64,000 nt of DNA from Blattabacterium clevelandi (GCF_003268615.1 NZ_CP029844.1:553423-617422); one strand, 5' to 3'; positions 1 through 10,103 are shown, counted from the first letter of the stretch. Made by a program: numbers and translations. The notes: generated by a model not told the origin, from the sequence alone.

Positions 1-1
1 A

Positions 2-787
2 GGTTTTAATATTTTATTTAATTTTTTTACATATATATGGTTAACGTTAAAAAAATATTTTTACAAAATTTTTAAAGATGAATATTTTAGATGTCCTGTA
101 CATATTTTCACTTTAAATACAAAAATTGTTTTATTTACAACCTTTTCTTTACTTTTTTTTGGAACTATTTTTTATTATATAAGCGAATATCATTATTCAC
201 TTTCAGAACATTCTTCTATTCTTGGAAAGTGTATTGTTTCATTTTTTTCTTCTGCTACATCTAGAACAGCTGGATTTCAAGTATTAAATATGGAAAAATG
301 GACTCCATTCACTATATTATTTACTATTTTTTTGATGTGGATTGGTGCATCTCCTGCTTCTACCGGTGGAGGTATTAAGACAAGCACTTTTGCATTAGCA
401 TTAATGAATATTATCTCTTTATCTATAGGAAAAGATAGATTAGAAATTCAAAGAAAAGAAATTTCTTCAAAATCTGTTAGACTTGCTTTTGCCATTATAA
501 TATTATCTCTCATTATCATATATATAAGTATTTTGATTATTCTTCTTTTAGATCCAAAAAAAGATATTTTATCTATTTTTTTTGAAGCTTTTTCTGCTTT
601 TTCAACAGTAGGATTATCTTTAGGAATTACTCCTAATTTATCCAATGGAAGTAAATTAGTTTTAATTACTTTGATGTTATTAGGAAGAATAGGCGTTTTT
701 AATATTATGATAGGATTATTAAAAAGAAATAGAATAAATTCTTCTTATTATTATCAATATCCTCAAGAATATATTCTCATCAATTAA
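2..787 (+). CDS. trkH: Trk/Ktr-type K+ uptake channel subunit TrkH (5' end outside window)
   Basis: Potassium-translocating membrane subunit of the TrkH/KtrB/HKT superfamily; it moves K+ across the inner membrane together with the cytoplasmic RCK subunit encoded 6 bp downstream. The frame is open from base 2 without a stop, so the gene enters the window already in progress; an internal ATG at 290 is not the start. Visible family marks are the third pore loop (TSRTAGF near base 260), the conserved GASPASTGGGIKTSTF stretch after it and the fourth pore loop FSTVGLSLGIT near base 600. Several hydrophobic spans are clear. The gene ends shortly before trkA, so the two form an operon. Identification is firm; TrkH versus KtrB naming is a matter of convention. 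Confidence 0.93.
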   Translation, partial: GFNILFNFFTYIWLTLKKYFYKIFKDEYFRCPVHIFTLNTKIVLFTTFSLLFFGTIFYYISEYHYSLSEHSSILGKCIVSFFSSATSRTAGFQVLNMEKWTPFTILFTIFLMWIGASPASTGGGIKTSTFALALMNIISLSIGKDRLEIQRKEISSKSVRLAFAIIILSLIIIYISILIILLLDPKKDILSIFFEAFSAFSTVGLSLGITPNLSNGSKLVLITLMLLGRIGVFNIMIGLLKRNRINSSYYYQYPQEYILIN

Positions 788-793
788 AAAAGT

Positions 794-1492
794 ATGAAAA
801 TTATAATTATTGGGTTAGGAAATTTTGGAAGATCTTTAGCACTTAATTTAACAGATAACGGACATGAAGTTTTTGGAGTAGATCACAAAATGGAAAAAGT
901 TGACTTATTAAAAGATCGTATAGCCAATGTAGTTTGTATGGACGCTAATAACGAATTAGCTTATAAAGTATTGCCTATACAACAAGCTAATTTAGGAATT
1001 GTTGCTATTGGAGAAAATGAAGGTGCATCAATAGTAACCACGGCTATATTAAAAAAATATAAAAATCTTAGAATAGTCAGTAGATCTTTATCAAAGATAC
1101 ATGATACTATATTAGAAGCTATGGGAATCAATGATGTCATTCACCCGGAACAAGACGCAGCTTTTCGATTGACAAAACAAATTTCTTTTAATTATGCTTT
1201 AGATTATTTTCGAGTAGATAATAAACATTCTATTGCAGAAGTTTTTTCTCCATATTCCTTTAGTGAAAAATCAGTTAAAAGTCTTCAACTAACACAAAAA
1301 TATTCTGTTTCCTTAATTACTGTAATACGAGAAATTAAAAATTCTATTTCATTCAATGAAAAATCTAAAAAAAAAGTTATAGGATTGGTTACTGGGGATA
1401 CTATTTTACAAAAAGGAGATATATTGACTCTTTTTGGATCTAATAAATCTATAATGAATTTTTTAAAAGATCAATTAACAAATAATGATTAA
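794..1492 (+). CDS. trkA: K+ uptake regulatory subunit TrkA/KtrA (RCK protein)
   Basis: Cytoplasmic gating subunit that binds nucleotide and controls the TrkH/KtrB pore. The 232 residues match a single-RCK (KtrA-length, about 220 aa) protein rather than the duplicated 458-residue E. coli TrkA. The N-terminal Rossmann fold shows GLGNFG at residues 7-12 and an acidic residue (Asp30) at the end of the second strand, expected to contact the NAD(H)/ATP ribose. The C-terminal part, from about residue 140, fits an RCK_C domain, which in other bacteria can bind c-di-AMP. It starts 6 bp after trkH and is clearly co-transcribed with it. Confidence 0.92.
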   Translation: MKIIIIGLGNFGRSLALNLTDNGHEVFGVDHKMEKVDLLKDRIANVVCMDANNELAYKVLPIQQANLGIVAIGENEGASIVTTAILKKYKNLRIVSRSLSKIHDTILEAMGINDVIHPEQDAAFRLTKQISFNYALDYFRVDNKHSIAEVFSPYSFSEKSVKSLQLTQKYSVSLITVIREIKNSISFNEKSKKKVIGLVTGDTILQKGDILTLFGSNKSIMNFLKDQLTNND

Positions 1493-1591
1493 AATACTTA
1501 TGAAAAAATACGGAGATGATTCTTTTTTTTCTAAAATTTTGTAATTTTTTATCCATAAAATATTCCATTTTAGATAAAAAACCTATTTTAA

Positions 1592-1816
1592 ATGATCAAC
1601 TTATTTTTACTATTTTTATCTGAAGTTTATAAAAAATTCTTTCTTCCTAAATAAATCAAAAATTTATCTAGTTATCATGGAATCATTTTTAAAAATAAAA
1701 TACAATATAATTCTAAAACGGAATTTTTTTCTATAGGTAAAAAAACAGCTAACGCTAACTTTGTTTCAATTTTTTTATATATCAAAAAATATGGATCCCA
1801 AATAATCCTTCTTTAA
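1592..1816 (+). pseudogene. Eroded reading frame between trkA and actF, family not recognised
   Basis: The 376-base stretch 1493-1868 lies between two convergent genes and holds no intact gene. One plus-strand frame runs from ATG 1592 to TAA 1814-1816 with a single internal TAA at 1652-1654. The 53 codons after the internal stop stay open, long for DNA this AT-rich, and read like protein (for example FFSIGKKTANANFVSIF). I could not assign a family. It may be the tail of a lost gene or chance. Confidence 0.3.
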
Positions 1817-1868
1817 AAAAAGTTTTTATAATAATATGAATATTTTTTTTAGTTAAAAATCATTTTTT

Positions 1869-3140
1869 TTACAGATAAGGATATTTATATTTTTTACTTT
1901 CTTGAAAAAAAGGATTTCCAATGAAATTGAGATTTTTTCTATTTATATTGAAAAATAATATGTAAATAAAAATATTACCTATTAGTAATAAAGATCCTAT
2001 TTCATGTAATCCAAATTTTGGATATAAATGTTTATTTACAACTATTTCTGGAGCTATTAAATTGTATATATCTATATAATGTCCAACGAGTAATAAAAAA
2101 GAAACTATAAGTACTATTTTTGTATTAATTTTGCTTTTACTACTCATTAAACCAAAAAAAGGAACCAAAAAATTTAGAATAACCATCCAAAAATGAATAT
2201 TCCCATATAGTTCTTCTCTCTTCAAAAAGTGAATAACTTCTTCTGGAATATTTCCGTACCAATAAAGTAAAAATTGTGAAAACCAAAAATAGGTCCACAA
2301 TAAACTACTAGAAAAAAGATATTTACTTAAATCATGTAAATGATTTTCATTAAATAATGGTAAACATCCTATTTTTTTTAGATAAATAGAAAGAATAGTA
2401 ATAGATCCAATCGCTGTTACCATATAAGAGCTTAAAATATACCAACTAAACAAAGTACTAAACCAGTGAGGATTCAAAGACATAATCCAATCCCATCCCA
2501 TAAAAATAGATGTTATAGAAAAAAATATTATAAAAATAATGGAAAAAAAATTTAATTTTTTGTAATCGTTCAAAGAACTTGTCATATTCAAAATATAAGA
2601 CGTTTTTTTTAATTTAAAATAAAAAAAATTCCAACCTATTATATAAATGAAACTTCTGATTAAAAAAAAGGGGATATTTAGAAAAGCTTTTTTACTTGAA
2701 ATAATTTTATCATACTTTAATGAAGTAGGATCAAATAGATTAATATCCATCCAGTGAAAAATATGAATAATACCAATAGAATTTAATAAAAAAAATATTA
2801 AAATCAAAAAACATCCATATGGAATAAACGAAGCTAATTCCTCTATAATAGGATGAATTATGATCGACCATCCTGATTTTGATACATATTGTATTCCTAA
2901 AAATAATAAAGATCCTAGAGAAATAGTAGTAAAATAAAAAATTGCTATATATAATCCTACCCAAGGTTGATTTTCTTTTTTTTCATCTTTTTTATGTGAA
3001 ATTTTTTTTAAAAAAAAATATTTTTTTTGATTAAAATCTATTCTATTTAAAAAAGGAATTTTATCAAAAAAAATAAGAAAAAATCCTAATGTCATTAGAA
3101 AAAAAATCATTTTTTTTAATTTTTTAGAAAATTGATACAT
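1869..3140 (-). CDS. actF: Alternative complex III membrane subunit ActF
   Basis: Polytopic NrfD/PsrC-type membrane subunit of the quinol:cytochrome c (or direct oxidase) oxidoreductase known as alternative complex III. The 423 residues contain about ten hydrophobic spans; a short cytoplasmic, lysine-rich segment (about residues 40-57) follows the first span. It is the last gene of the actA-F cluster and starts 6 bp after the actE stop. The motif GWDWIMSLNPHWFSTLF around residue 215 is typical of ActF/ActC quinol-site regions. In many Bacteroidota the caa3 oxidase genes follow; here trkA lies convergently instead, so the oxidase must be encoded elsewhere. Confidence 0.9.
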   Translation of the reverse strand: MYQFSKKLKKMIFFLMTLGFFLIFFDKIPFLNRIDFNQKKYFFLKKISHKKDEKKENQPWVGLYIAIFYFTTISLGSLLFLGIQYVSKSGWSIIIHPIIEELASFIPYGCFLILIFFLLNSIGIIHIFHWMDINLFDPTSLKYDKIISSKKAFLNIPFFLIRSFIYIIGWNFFYFKLKKTSYILNMTSSLNDYKKLNFFSIIFIIFFSITSIFMGWDWIMSLNPHWFSTLFSWYILSSYMVTAIGSITILSIYLKKIGCLPLFNENHLHDLSKYLFSSSLLWTYFWFSQFLLYWYGNIPEEVIHFLKREELYGNIHFWMVILNFLVPFFGLMSSKSKINTKIVLIVSFLLLVGHYIDIYNLIAPEIVVNKHLYPKFGLHEIGSLLLIGNIFIYILFFNINRKNLNFIGNPFFQESKKYKYPYL

Positions 3141-3146
3141 TGTATT

Positions 3147-3758
3147 TTATCTATTTATTTTTTTTAGATACATTACATATTCGGATAATTTCCATCTATC
3201 CCTTTCATTTAATTGAGAAGCATAAGAATTCATATTATTTTTACCATAAGTAATAACCTTATAAACACTTCCAATAGTAAGATCTCTATCTTTATAATTA
3301 GGAATACCGAATATTTTTTCATTTTTTACTAAAATTCCTTTTCCATCACCATTATCACCATGACATATAGAACAATTTATTTTATATAATTTTTCTCCAT
3401 TTTTTACGTTATTTTTTGATTTATCCTTGTTTTTTTCTTTTTTTTCCAAAATTGAGGGGTCACATTCTTGATAGTTTTTTTTTTTGTAAGAAAGAAATTC
3501 ATAAAAATTATTGGGAATAGTTCCTTTTACTGGTAAAAGAGAGGAAGTTTTTTCTTTTAAAAAAAGAGGAATTTTTATTTTTTTAACATTTTTTTTGTAA
3601 TTAGGATATGGTTCTGAATAAGGTTCATAAGCATCCGAATAATACATATCTGGCATATATACTCTATTGGGTTTTGATTTATCAAACCAACAGGAATTCA
3701 ATCCTGCATTAATAAATAACAAAAGTAAAATAATATAAAAATATTTATGATTCATCAT
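3147..3758 (-). CDS. actE: Alternative complex III mono-haem cytochrome c ActE
   Basis: Periplasmic membrane-anchored cytochrome c subunit. A short hydrophobic leader ends in a lipobox-like LNSC with Cys23, suggesting a lipoprotein. The single haem site CSICH is at residues 129-133, with a likely axial Met176 further on. A long lysine-rich linker separates lipid anchor and haem domain. It lies between actD (21 bp upstream) and actF (6 bp downstream) in the act operon. Haem attachment would rely on the CcsBA protein encoded at 29908-33084. Family assignment rests on haem motif, lipobox and operon position. Confidence 0.9.
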   Translation of the reverse strand: MMNHKYFYIILLLLFINAGLNSCWFDKSKPNRVYMPDMYYSDAYEPYSEPYPNYKKNVKKIKIPLFLKEKTSSLLPVKGTIPNNFYEFLSYKKKNYQECDPSILEKKEKNKDKSKNNVKNGEKLYKINCSICHGDNGDGKGILVKNEKIFGIPNYKDRDLTIGSVYKVITYGKNNMNSYASQLNERDRWKLSEYVMYLKKINR

Positions 3759-3779
3759 TTTTTTATAATCAATTTTTTT

Positions 3780-4310
3780 TTAAACTATTCTTTTTACGTT
3801 TACTTCCATAGCTCCATTTTCTTTTAATAAATTCAATAATTTTTCAACATTATTTTTGGTATTAATTTCTATTAAAAACATATTATCAGTAGTTCTTGGA
3901 TCTGGATTCTTTGGATAAGATCCTGGAAATAATTTACATTGGATAAGATAAGTAATACACATAAAATGTGCAGAAAAAAAAATTGAAAATTCAAATATTA
4001 CAGGAATAAAAGAAGGTAGATTTCTAACCCAAGAAAAAGAAGGTTTTCCTCCAATATTCTGGGGCCAATCATAAATCATGGTATACCAAGTAAGTATACT
4101 TGCCAAAAAAAATCCAAAAAATCCATATAAAAAGGATAAAAAGGATAAATTAGTTTTTTTTAATTCAAGTAATTTATCTAAATTATGAACTGGAAATGGA
4201 GTATATACTTCATATATCTTTATCTTTTTTTTGATAAGAATTTTTATACTATTGATCATTAAATGATCATTATCGTATAATGCATGAATATTAAATTCGG
4301 ATTTATTCAT
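3780..4310 (-). CDS. actD: Alternative complex III subunit ActD
   Basis: Small membrane subunit of alternative complex III (DUF3341 family, 176 aa). It shows a cytoplasmic N-terminal part with the family phrase YEVYTPFPVHNLD (residues 33-45), two transmembrane spans (about 56-80 and 100-125) and a soluble C-terminal tail. It packs beside ActC and ActF; no redox cofactor is visible. It starts 2 bp after the actC stop, which implies translational coupling. Confidence 0.9.
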   Translation of the reverse strand: MNKSEFNIHALYDNDHLMINSIKILIKKKIKIYEVYTPFPVHNLDKLLELKKTNLSFLSFLYGFFGFFLASILTWYTMIYDWPQNIGGKPSFSWVRNLPSFIPVIFEFSIFFSAHFMCITYLIQCKLFPGSYPKNPDPRTTDNMFLIEINTKNNVEKLLNLLKENGAMEVNVKRIV

Positions 4311-4312
4311 TT

Positions 4313-5701
4313 TTATTTTTTTGTAATATTTTTACTGATTTTAGAAGATTTCAATATTGTTTTTAATTCCGACTGTGATATAACTGGGAATACACGTATA
4401 TATAGTAAATAAAGAACAAAAAAGAACCCGATAGTTCCTATAAAAATACCTACATCAACAAATGAAGGAATAAAACCAGTCCATGATGAAGGTAGATAAT
4501 CATGACTAAGATTTAAAACAATGATATCAAATCTTTCAAACCACATTCCAATATTGATGATAATAGCTATTATATAAGACCAAAAAAAACTTCTACGTAT
4601 TGATTTTATCCATAAAAATTGTGGAATTAAAACGTTACAAATGATTAAAATCCAAAAAGCCCACCAGAATGGTCCAGTTGCTGCTTTTACAGAAAAATAA
4701 ATAAATTTTTCAAAGGGATTATTAGAATACCATGCTAAAATAAATTCGGATATATATGCTAATATAACTATTCCTCCTGTTAATAAAATAATCATATTCA
4801 TATACTCAATATGATTTCTTGTAATATAACTTTCTAGAGAGAGTACTTTTCTCGCTACACCTAATAAAGTTTGAACCATAGCAAAACCAGAAAATATAGC
4901 ACCGGCAACAAAATAAGGAGGAAAAATAGTACTATGCCATCCCTTAATTACAGAAGTAGAAAAATCAAAAGACACAATGGTATGTACAGAAAAAACTAAT
5001 GGAGTACACAGACCTGCTAAAACTAAAGAAATTTCTTCAAATCTTTTCCAATCTTTTGATCTTCCTCCCCATCCGAAACTAAGAATACCGTATATTTTTT
5101 TTTTTATAGGATCTTTTACTCTATCTCGGATCATGGCAAAATCTGGAATTAATCCCATAAACCAAAAAACAGTAGAAACAGAAAAATAAGTACTAATAGC
5201 AAATACATCCCATAAAAGTGGAGAATTAAAATTAGGCCATAAACTTCCAAATTGATTAGGAATAGGTAATACCCAATGAGCATTCCAGGGTCTTCCCATA
5301 TGAATAATAGGGAATAATCCCGCTTGGATTACCGCAAATATTGTCATAGCTTCAGCTGATCTATTAATAGATAAACGCCATTTTTGACGAAATAATAATA
5401 AAACTGCGGAAATTAAAGTTCCTGCATGACCAATACCAACCCACCAAACAAAATTAGTTATATCCCAAGCCCAATTAATGGTTCTATTTAACCCCCATAC
5501 TCCTATTCCTGTATTTAAAGTGTAAAAAATACATCCTAATCCCCAAAAAAAAGCTAAAATTGAAATAAAAAAAGAAATCCACCATAATGTTCCAACTTTT
5601 CTTTCTATAGGGTACAATATATCTTCAGTAATATTTTGAAATGTTTTATTACCAATAATTAATGGTTCTCGTATAGAAGTGGATTCATGATTAGTTAGCA
5701 T
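4313..5701 (-). CDS. actC: Alternative complex III NrfD-like quinol-site subunit ActC
   Basis: Integral membrane subunit (462 aa, about ten spans) of the NrfD/PsrC family, thought to form the quinol oxidation site facing the ActB iron-sulfur chain. The family-typical WWVGIGHAGTLISAVLLLFR segment (near residues 87-107) and the HMGRPW motif soon after are intact, arguing for a functional subunit. It starts 14 bp after the actB stop within the act operon. Length is normal for the family. Confidence 0.93.
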   Translation of the reverse strand: MLTNHESTSIREPLIIGNKTFQNITEDILYPIERKVGTLWWISFFISILAFFWGLGCIFYTLNTGIGVWGLNRTINWAWDITNFVWWVGIGHAGTLISAVLLLFRQKWRLSINRSAEAMTIFAVIQAGLFPIIHMGRPWNAHWVLPIPNQFGSLWPNFNSPLLWDVFAISTYFSVSTVFWFMGLIPDFAMIRDRVKDPIKKKIYGILSFGWGGRSKDWKRFEEISLVLAGLCTPLVFSVHTIVSFDFSTSVIKGWHSTIFPPYFVAGAIFSGFAMVQTLLGVARKVLSLESYITRNHIEYMNMIILLTGGIVILAYISEFILAWYSNNPFEKFIYFSVKAATGPFWWAFWILIICNVLIPQFLWIKSIRRSFFWSYIIAIIINIGMWFERFDIIVLNLSHDYLPSSWTGFIPSFVDVGIFIGTIGFFFVLYLLYIRVFPVISQSELKTILKSSKISKNITKK

Positions 5702-5715
5702 AATTTTTTTTCTAT

Positions 5716-8691
5716 CTATTTCAAATTTTTCACTTTTAATTGATAAGATACATTTGGTCGAATTCCAAGAAAATCAAGTAGTTTATAATTTCTTGTATCT
5801 CGTATTTTTTTTGAAATTTGACTATTTTTTTCATTAATATCTCCAAAAACAATAGCATTTGTTGGACAAGAAATACTACAAGCAGTTTCAAATTCTTCAT
5901 CTTTTATTTTTCTATTTTCTTTTTTGGCTATTCCTATAACAGATTGTGTTCTTTGTATACATAAAGAACATTTTTCCATAACCCCTCTTGTTCGAACAAC
6001 TACATCTGGATTGAGAACCATTTTCCCTAAACTATTATTCATATTATAATTAAATTTTGGGTTATTAACATAGTTAAACCAATTAAATCGTCTTACTTTA
6101 TAAGGACAATTATTTGCACAATAACGTGTTCCAACACAACGATTATAAATCATCATATTTTGACCTTGCATTCCATGAGAGGTAGCTCCAACTGGACAAA
6201 CTGTTTCACAAGGAGCATATTCACAATGTTGACACATTATAGGTTGAAAAGAAACTTTTGGATTTTTAAAAAAATCCTCATCATTTTTTGATGAATTTAT
6301 TTTTTCTGAATAATATCTGTCAACTCTTAACCAATGCATATCTCTAGATTTTCTTATTTCTTCTTTTCCAACAACAGGAACGTTATTTTCCGTGTGACAT
6401 GCAATAACACAAGCTCCACAACCAATACAAGCGTTTAAATCTATAGATAAATTAAAATGATGTCCATTTTTTTCTTCTTTATTATTTTTTTCTTTCCAAA
6501 GAGAAATTTTTTCTAGAGGTAACATTCCTTTGGGAGTAAGGATTTTCTCTTCTTCATTCCAAATTTTTTTAGATTTTTTTAAAAAAGTTTCTAAATCTGT
6601 TTCTTTAATTAAATTTCTTCCTACTGTTGTATTTTGTACTTGAAAACAAGAAAATTTATGTATTTTATTTACTTTTTTTATCTGTATATTTTTTTGTATT
6701 AAACTAAAATTTTCATAGACTTCATAGGCATTTTTTCCTTGGCATATTTTAGATAATTTTCCTATTTTTTGTCCGTATCCAAAAGATAATCCTATAGAAC
6801 CTATACCTTGTCCCGGTTGTATGTATACAGGAATATTTTTAATTAAAATTTTATGGTTTTTGATTAAATTCACACAATTTCCATTCATAGATCCACTTCC
6901 TGTATACCAATTTTTTATTCCTATTTTTTTTGCATCATATGAGGATATAGTTAGATAGTTTTCCCAAGTGGTTCTTGTAATAGGATCTGGAAACTCTTGT
7001 ATCCAAGGATTATCATGTTGATATCCATCACCTATACTTATTTTTGTGTATAATCTAAGTTCTAAATTTTTTTCCACTTTTTTTTCACTATTGATTACCT
7101 TTATTCCATATTCATGGATTTTTTTTTGATAATCATATGTAAGTTTATTAGTTTTTATATTTTCTTTTTTTTCAACTACTCCATGAAATAAAGCTTCATT
7201 AAAAGAAGAAACATTAGACTGTGGAATGATTTTTTTTTCCCAAATTTTTTTTAAATATTCGTAATAATTTTTTTCTGGAATCCCCCCCCAAATGATCAAA
7301 GATTCTTGAAATTGTCTTGTATTAAATAGGGATTGAATAGTAGGCTGAATGAGAGTATAAAAACCAGTTACAGGATGAGTATCACCCCAACTTTCAAGCC
7401 AATGAGGAATAGGAGCTAATACATTCATAGTTTCATTAGTTTCATCTTTTTTCATAGAAAAAGAAATAGTAATTGGAATTTTCTTAAAAAATTTTTTTAT
7501 TTTACTAGAAAATGGAAGACTATAAATTGGATTAGTATTATGAATTAAAATAGCTCCAATTTTTTCTTGTTCTAAATCTATTATGAATTTTTGTAATTTT
7601 TTATCATTACTTTCTTTTGATAAAATAAATTTATTTTTTTGTAAAGCATTACTTCGAATTTTTTGATTTATTAAAAAAGATAGAATATAAGATTCTATAT
7701 TACCATCTGCAAAAATTACACTTTTTGATCCTTTTTCTACAATCAAATCTGCTATTTTATTAATTTCCTTATCTTCATTTTCATTGATTTTTTTTTCAAA
7801 AAATATTTTTTGGTAAATTTTAAATAATATTTTATTAATTTCGGAAGGTTTTCTTGAAATCCGAATATCTGCATTTGCTCCAGATAAAGTCATATTACTT
7901 TCTATCTGAATATGTTTCAACATTGATTTTTTTGGATTTTTATTATTTACATAATATTTTGCCATATTTTCTGGACTCCAATCTCCTAAAAAATCAGCAT
8001 CGAAAGATACTATTAATTCCGTTTTTGATAAATCAAAAAGTGGAAAAGCACGAATTCCAAATATTTTTTCTGCAGCATCTAAAGCTACAGAATAGGAAAT
8101 AGCATCATAAGTAATCCATTTAGTAGTAGGATATGTTTTTGTAAAATCCTTAATTAATTTTTTTGTAGAATAACTTGGATAAGAAGAGGAAAGAATAACA
8201 ATATCCTTTTTCATTTTAGATATTTTTTGAAAATGGTTTATAACATAATTATCGATTACCTTCCAAGAACATTTATTACCATTAATAAAAGGATTTTTTA
8301 ACCTTTCTTCATCATAAAGGGATAATAAGGAAGATTGTATTCTAACTGATGTTGTATTGAAATATTTTGAAGTTAAATTAGGTTCTATTTTTATGGGACG
8401 TCCTTCTCTTGTTTTTACCAATACACTTCCAATATCAAAAGAATCTATCATAGTAGAGGCATAATAAGTTGGAATTCCAGGAGTTATAATATCTGGTTTT
8501 ACAATGTATGGTATCGATTTTATAACTGGGCCTTTACATGCTGCTAAAGTTACTGAAGCAGTACTAAATCCTATCCATTTAAGAAAATCTCGTCTGGATG
8601 TTTTATCTTTTTTTACAAATACTTTAACTAAAGTATTTTTTTCAAAATGAGAAGAAACCCCACTTTTTTTTTTATTATTTGATTTTATCAT
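5716..8691 (-). CDS. actB: Alternative complex III iron-sulfur subunit ActB (Tat lipoprotein)
   Basis: Large periplasmic subunit combining a molybdopterin-oxidoreductase-like domain without visible cofactor ligands and a C-terminal ferredoxin-like domain. The N-terminus carries a twin-arginine signal (SRRDFLKWIG, Arg33-Arg34) ending in a lipobox LAAC with Cys52, so it should be Tat-exported and lipid-anchored; a TatA gene lies at 36174-36362. The C-terminal quarter has four cysteine groups (CIGCGACVIAC, CQHCEYAPCETVC, a group around CANNCP, and CSLC with CSISC) that fit three [4Fe-4S] clusters and one [3Fe-4S] cluster as in characterised homologues. At 991 aa it is near family length. It follows actA with a 52-bp gap. 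Confidence 0.93.
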   Translation of the reverse strand: MIKSNNKKKSGVSSHFEKNTLVKVFVKKDKTSRRDFLKWIGFSTASVTLAACKGPVIKSIPYIVKPDIITPGIPTYYASTMIDSFDIGSVLVKTREGRPIKIEPNLTSKYFNTTSVRIQSSLLSLYDEERLKNPFINGNKCSWKVIDNYVINHFQKISKMKKDIVILSSSYPSYSTKKLIKDFTKTYPTTKWITYDAISYSVALDAAEKIFGIRAFPLFDLSKTELIVSFDADFLGDWSPENMAKYYVNNKNPKKSMLKHIQIESNMTLSGANADIRISRKPSEINKILFKIYQKIFFEKKINENEDKEINKIADLIVEKGSKSVIFADGNIESYILSFLINQKIRSNALQKNKFILSKESNDKKLQKFIIDLEQEKIGAILIHNTNPIYSLPFSSKIKKFFKKIPITISFSMKKDETNETMNVLAPIPHWLESWGDTHPVTGFYTLIQPTIQSLFNTRQFQESLIIWGGIPEKNYYEYLKKIWEKKIIPQSNVSSFNEALFHGVVEKKENIKTNKLTYDYQKKIHEYGIKVINSEKKVEKNLELRLYTKISIGDGYQHDNPWIQEFPDPITRTTWENYLTISSYDAKKIGIKNWYTGSGSMNGNCVNLIKNHKILIKNIPVYIQPGQGIGSIGLSFGYGQKIGKLSKICQGKNAYEVYENFSLIQKNIQIKKVNKIHKFSCFQVQNTTVGRNLIKETDLETFLKKSKKIWNEEEKILTPKGMLPLEKISLWKEKNNKEEKNGHHFNLSIDLNACIGCGACVIACHTENNVPVVGKEEIRKSRDMHWLRVDRYYSEKINSSKNDEDFFKNPKVSFQPIMCQHCEYAPCETVCPVGATSHGMQGQNMMIYNRCVGTRYCANNCPYKVRRFNWFNYVNNPKFNYNMNNSLGKMVLNPDVVVRTRGVMEKCSLCIQRTQSVIGIAKKENRKIKDEEFETACSISCPTNAIVFGDINEKNSQISKKIRDTRNYKLLDFLGIRPNVSYQLKVKNLK

Positions 8692-8743
8692 GAATATTTT
8701 TTTAATAGAAAATGAATTATAATAATATCAGTAGTAAGTTTTT

Positions 8744-10069
8744 TCAATAATGACATTTAGCACATTCTAGCCCACCAATCATATCTACTGTTATTTTTTT
8801 TTCTTTTCTTTTTTTTATCAAATCTGGAAAATATTCTTTATAATATTGATTTTCAGTATCTATTTCTGTATCTTTATGACACGATATACACCATTCCATC
8901 GTAAAATTATTGGCCATTTCTACTTGATCCATATTTTGAACTTTTCCATGACAGGCATTACATGATAAATCTACTTTTTTTGATTTTTTGATCATTTTTT
9001 CCCCGGTAATTATATGTTGAGAATGATCGAAATATACAAAATCAGGCATATTGTGTATACGTATCCACTGAATTGGATGAGTTTTTTTAGAATATTTTCT
9101 TATTTCTGGATCCCAACCTACTGAATGATATATTTTTTGTATTTCTTTATTGTATTCATCTCTACTTTTTCCTTTTTCTATATAATCTCCTTTATATTCG
9201 TTAATAGTAATATGACAATTCATACAAATATTAGCCGAAGGGATACCAGATACTTTGCTATATTTTGCGGATGTATGACAATATTGACAATCAATTCCAT
9301 TTATTCCAGAATGAATTTTATGAGAAAAGTAAATGGGTTGTTCTGGTTTATATCCTTTATTAACATCTATTTGCATTAAAAAAGTCCATATTCCATATAT
9401 TCCTAATATGAAAAAAAATCCTATAAACGAAGAAAAAAAATACCAATTTTTCTTTTTATCTCCTAAAAATCTATATAAAAATAAATAGGTTAATATCCAA
9501 AAATTTTTTTTATTTTTTTCTGTAAAAAGAAAATCTTTACTTAGTAAATGAGTTAAAATATAAATTTTATATAGTATCCAAAGTGAAATTATAGAGAAAA
9601 TAAAAAGACCAAAAACAATGATTTTTATGATAAATTGATTTTTTTCTAATTCTATATTATCAAATTCTTGTTTATTTTCTTTTTGTGGTTTATTTTCTTG
9701 TTGTTGTTGTTTTGAATTTTTAATAAAATATAATATATCGTCTATTTGTTGTTCGGATAATTGATTAAATGAGTTCATTTCTACGTTTCCATATTCTTTA
9801 TAAATAGAAATCGCATCTATATCTCCACTATTCCTTAATAATTTATTGTCAACTATCCATTTATGTAGCCATTCTCTATTCCTTTTTTCCGTTACACCAT
9901 ATAAAGCTGGTCCTATCATTTTTTTTTCTAAATCTAAGGAATGACAGGATGTGCAATTTTGTTTAAAAATTTCTTTTCCATTTTCGAAATTCCCTTCTAT
10001 ATTTTTTGCTTCAATTAGAAATATAAAAGTAGAAAATGAAAAAAAAATAGAAAATAAAAAATTTTTCAT
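8744..10069 (-). CDS. actA: Alternative complex III multihaem cytochrome c ActA
   Basis: Membrane-anchored multihaem cytochrome c, first gene of the act operon. Six CxxCH haem sites are visible: residues 39-43, 261-265, 282-286, 370-374, 394-398 and 436-440. The first lies in a separate mono-haem domain (about 20-120) after a signal peptide; two membrane spans (about 147-170 and 210-230) follow, then the pentahaem domain. The biochemically described Rhodothermus ActA has five haems, so the N-terminal cytochrome domain is an extra module; I believe some Bacteroidota relatives share it but cannot verify that here. A glutamine/lysine-rich linker (120-140) joins the parts. Confidence 0.92.
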   Translation of the reverse strand: MKNFLFSIFFSFSTFIFLIEAKNIEGNFENGKEIFKQNCTSCHSLDLEKKMIGPALYGVTEKRNREWLHKWIVDNKLLRNSGDIDAISIYKEYGNVEMNSFNQLSEQQIDDILYFIKNSKQQQQENKPQKENKQEFDNIELEKNQFIIKIIVFGLFIFSIISLWILYKIYILTHLLSKDFLFTEKNKKNFWILTYLFLYRFLGDKKKNWYFFSSFIGFFFILGIYGIWTFLMQIDVNKGYKPEQPIYFSHKIHSGINGIDCQYCHTSAKYSKVSGIPSANICMNCHITINEYKGDYIEKGKSRDEYNKEIQKIYHSVGWDPEIRKYSKKTHPIQWIRIHNMPDFVYFDHSQHIITGEKMIKKSKKVDLSCNACHGKVQNMDQVEMANNFTMEWCISCHKDTEIDTENQYYKEYFPDLIKKRKEKKITVDMIGGLECAKCHY

Positions 10070-10103
10070 AATTGATGAATCAATTCATAACATTTTTAAT
10101 CAA

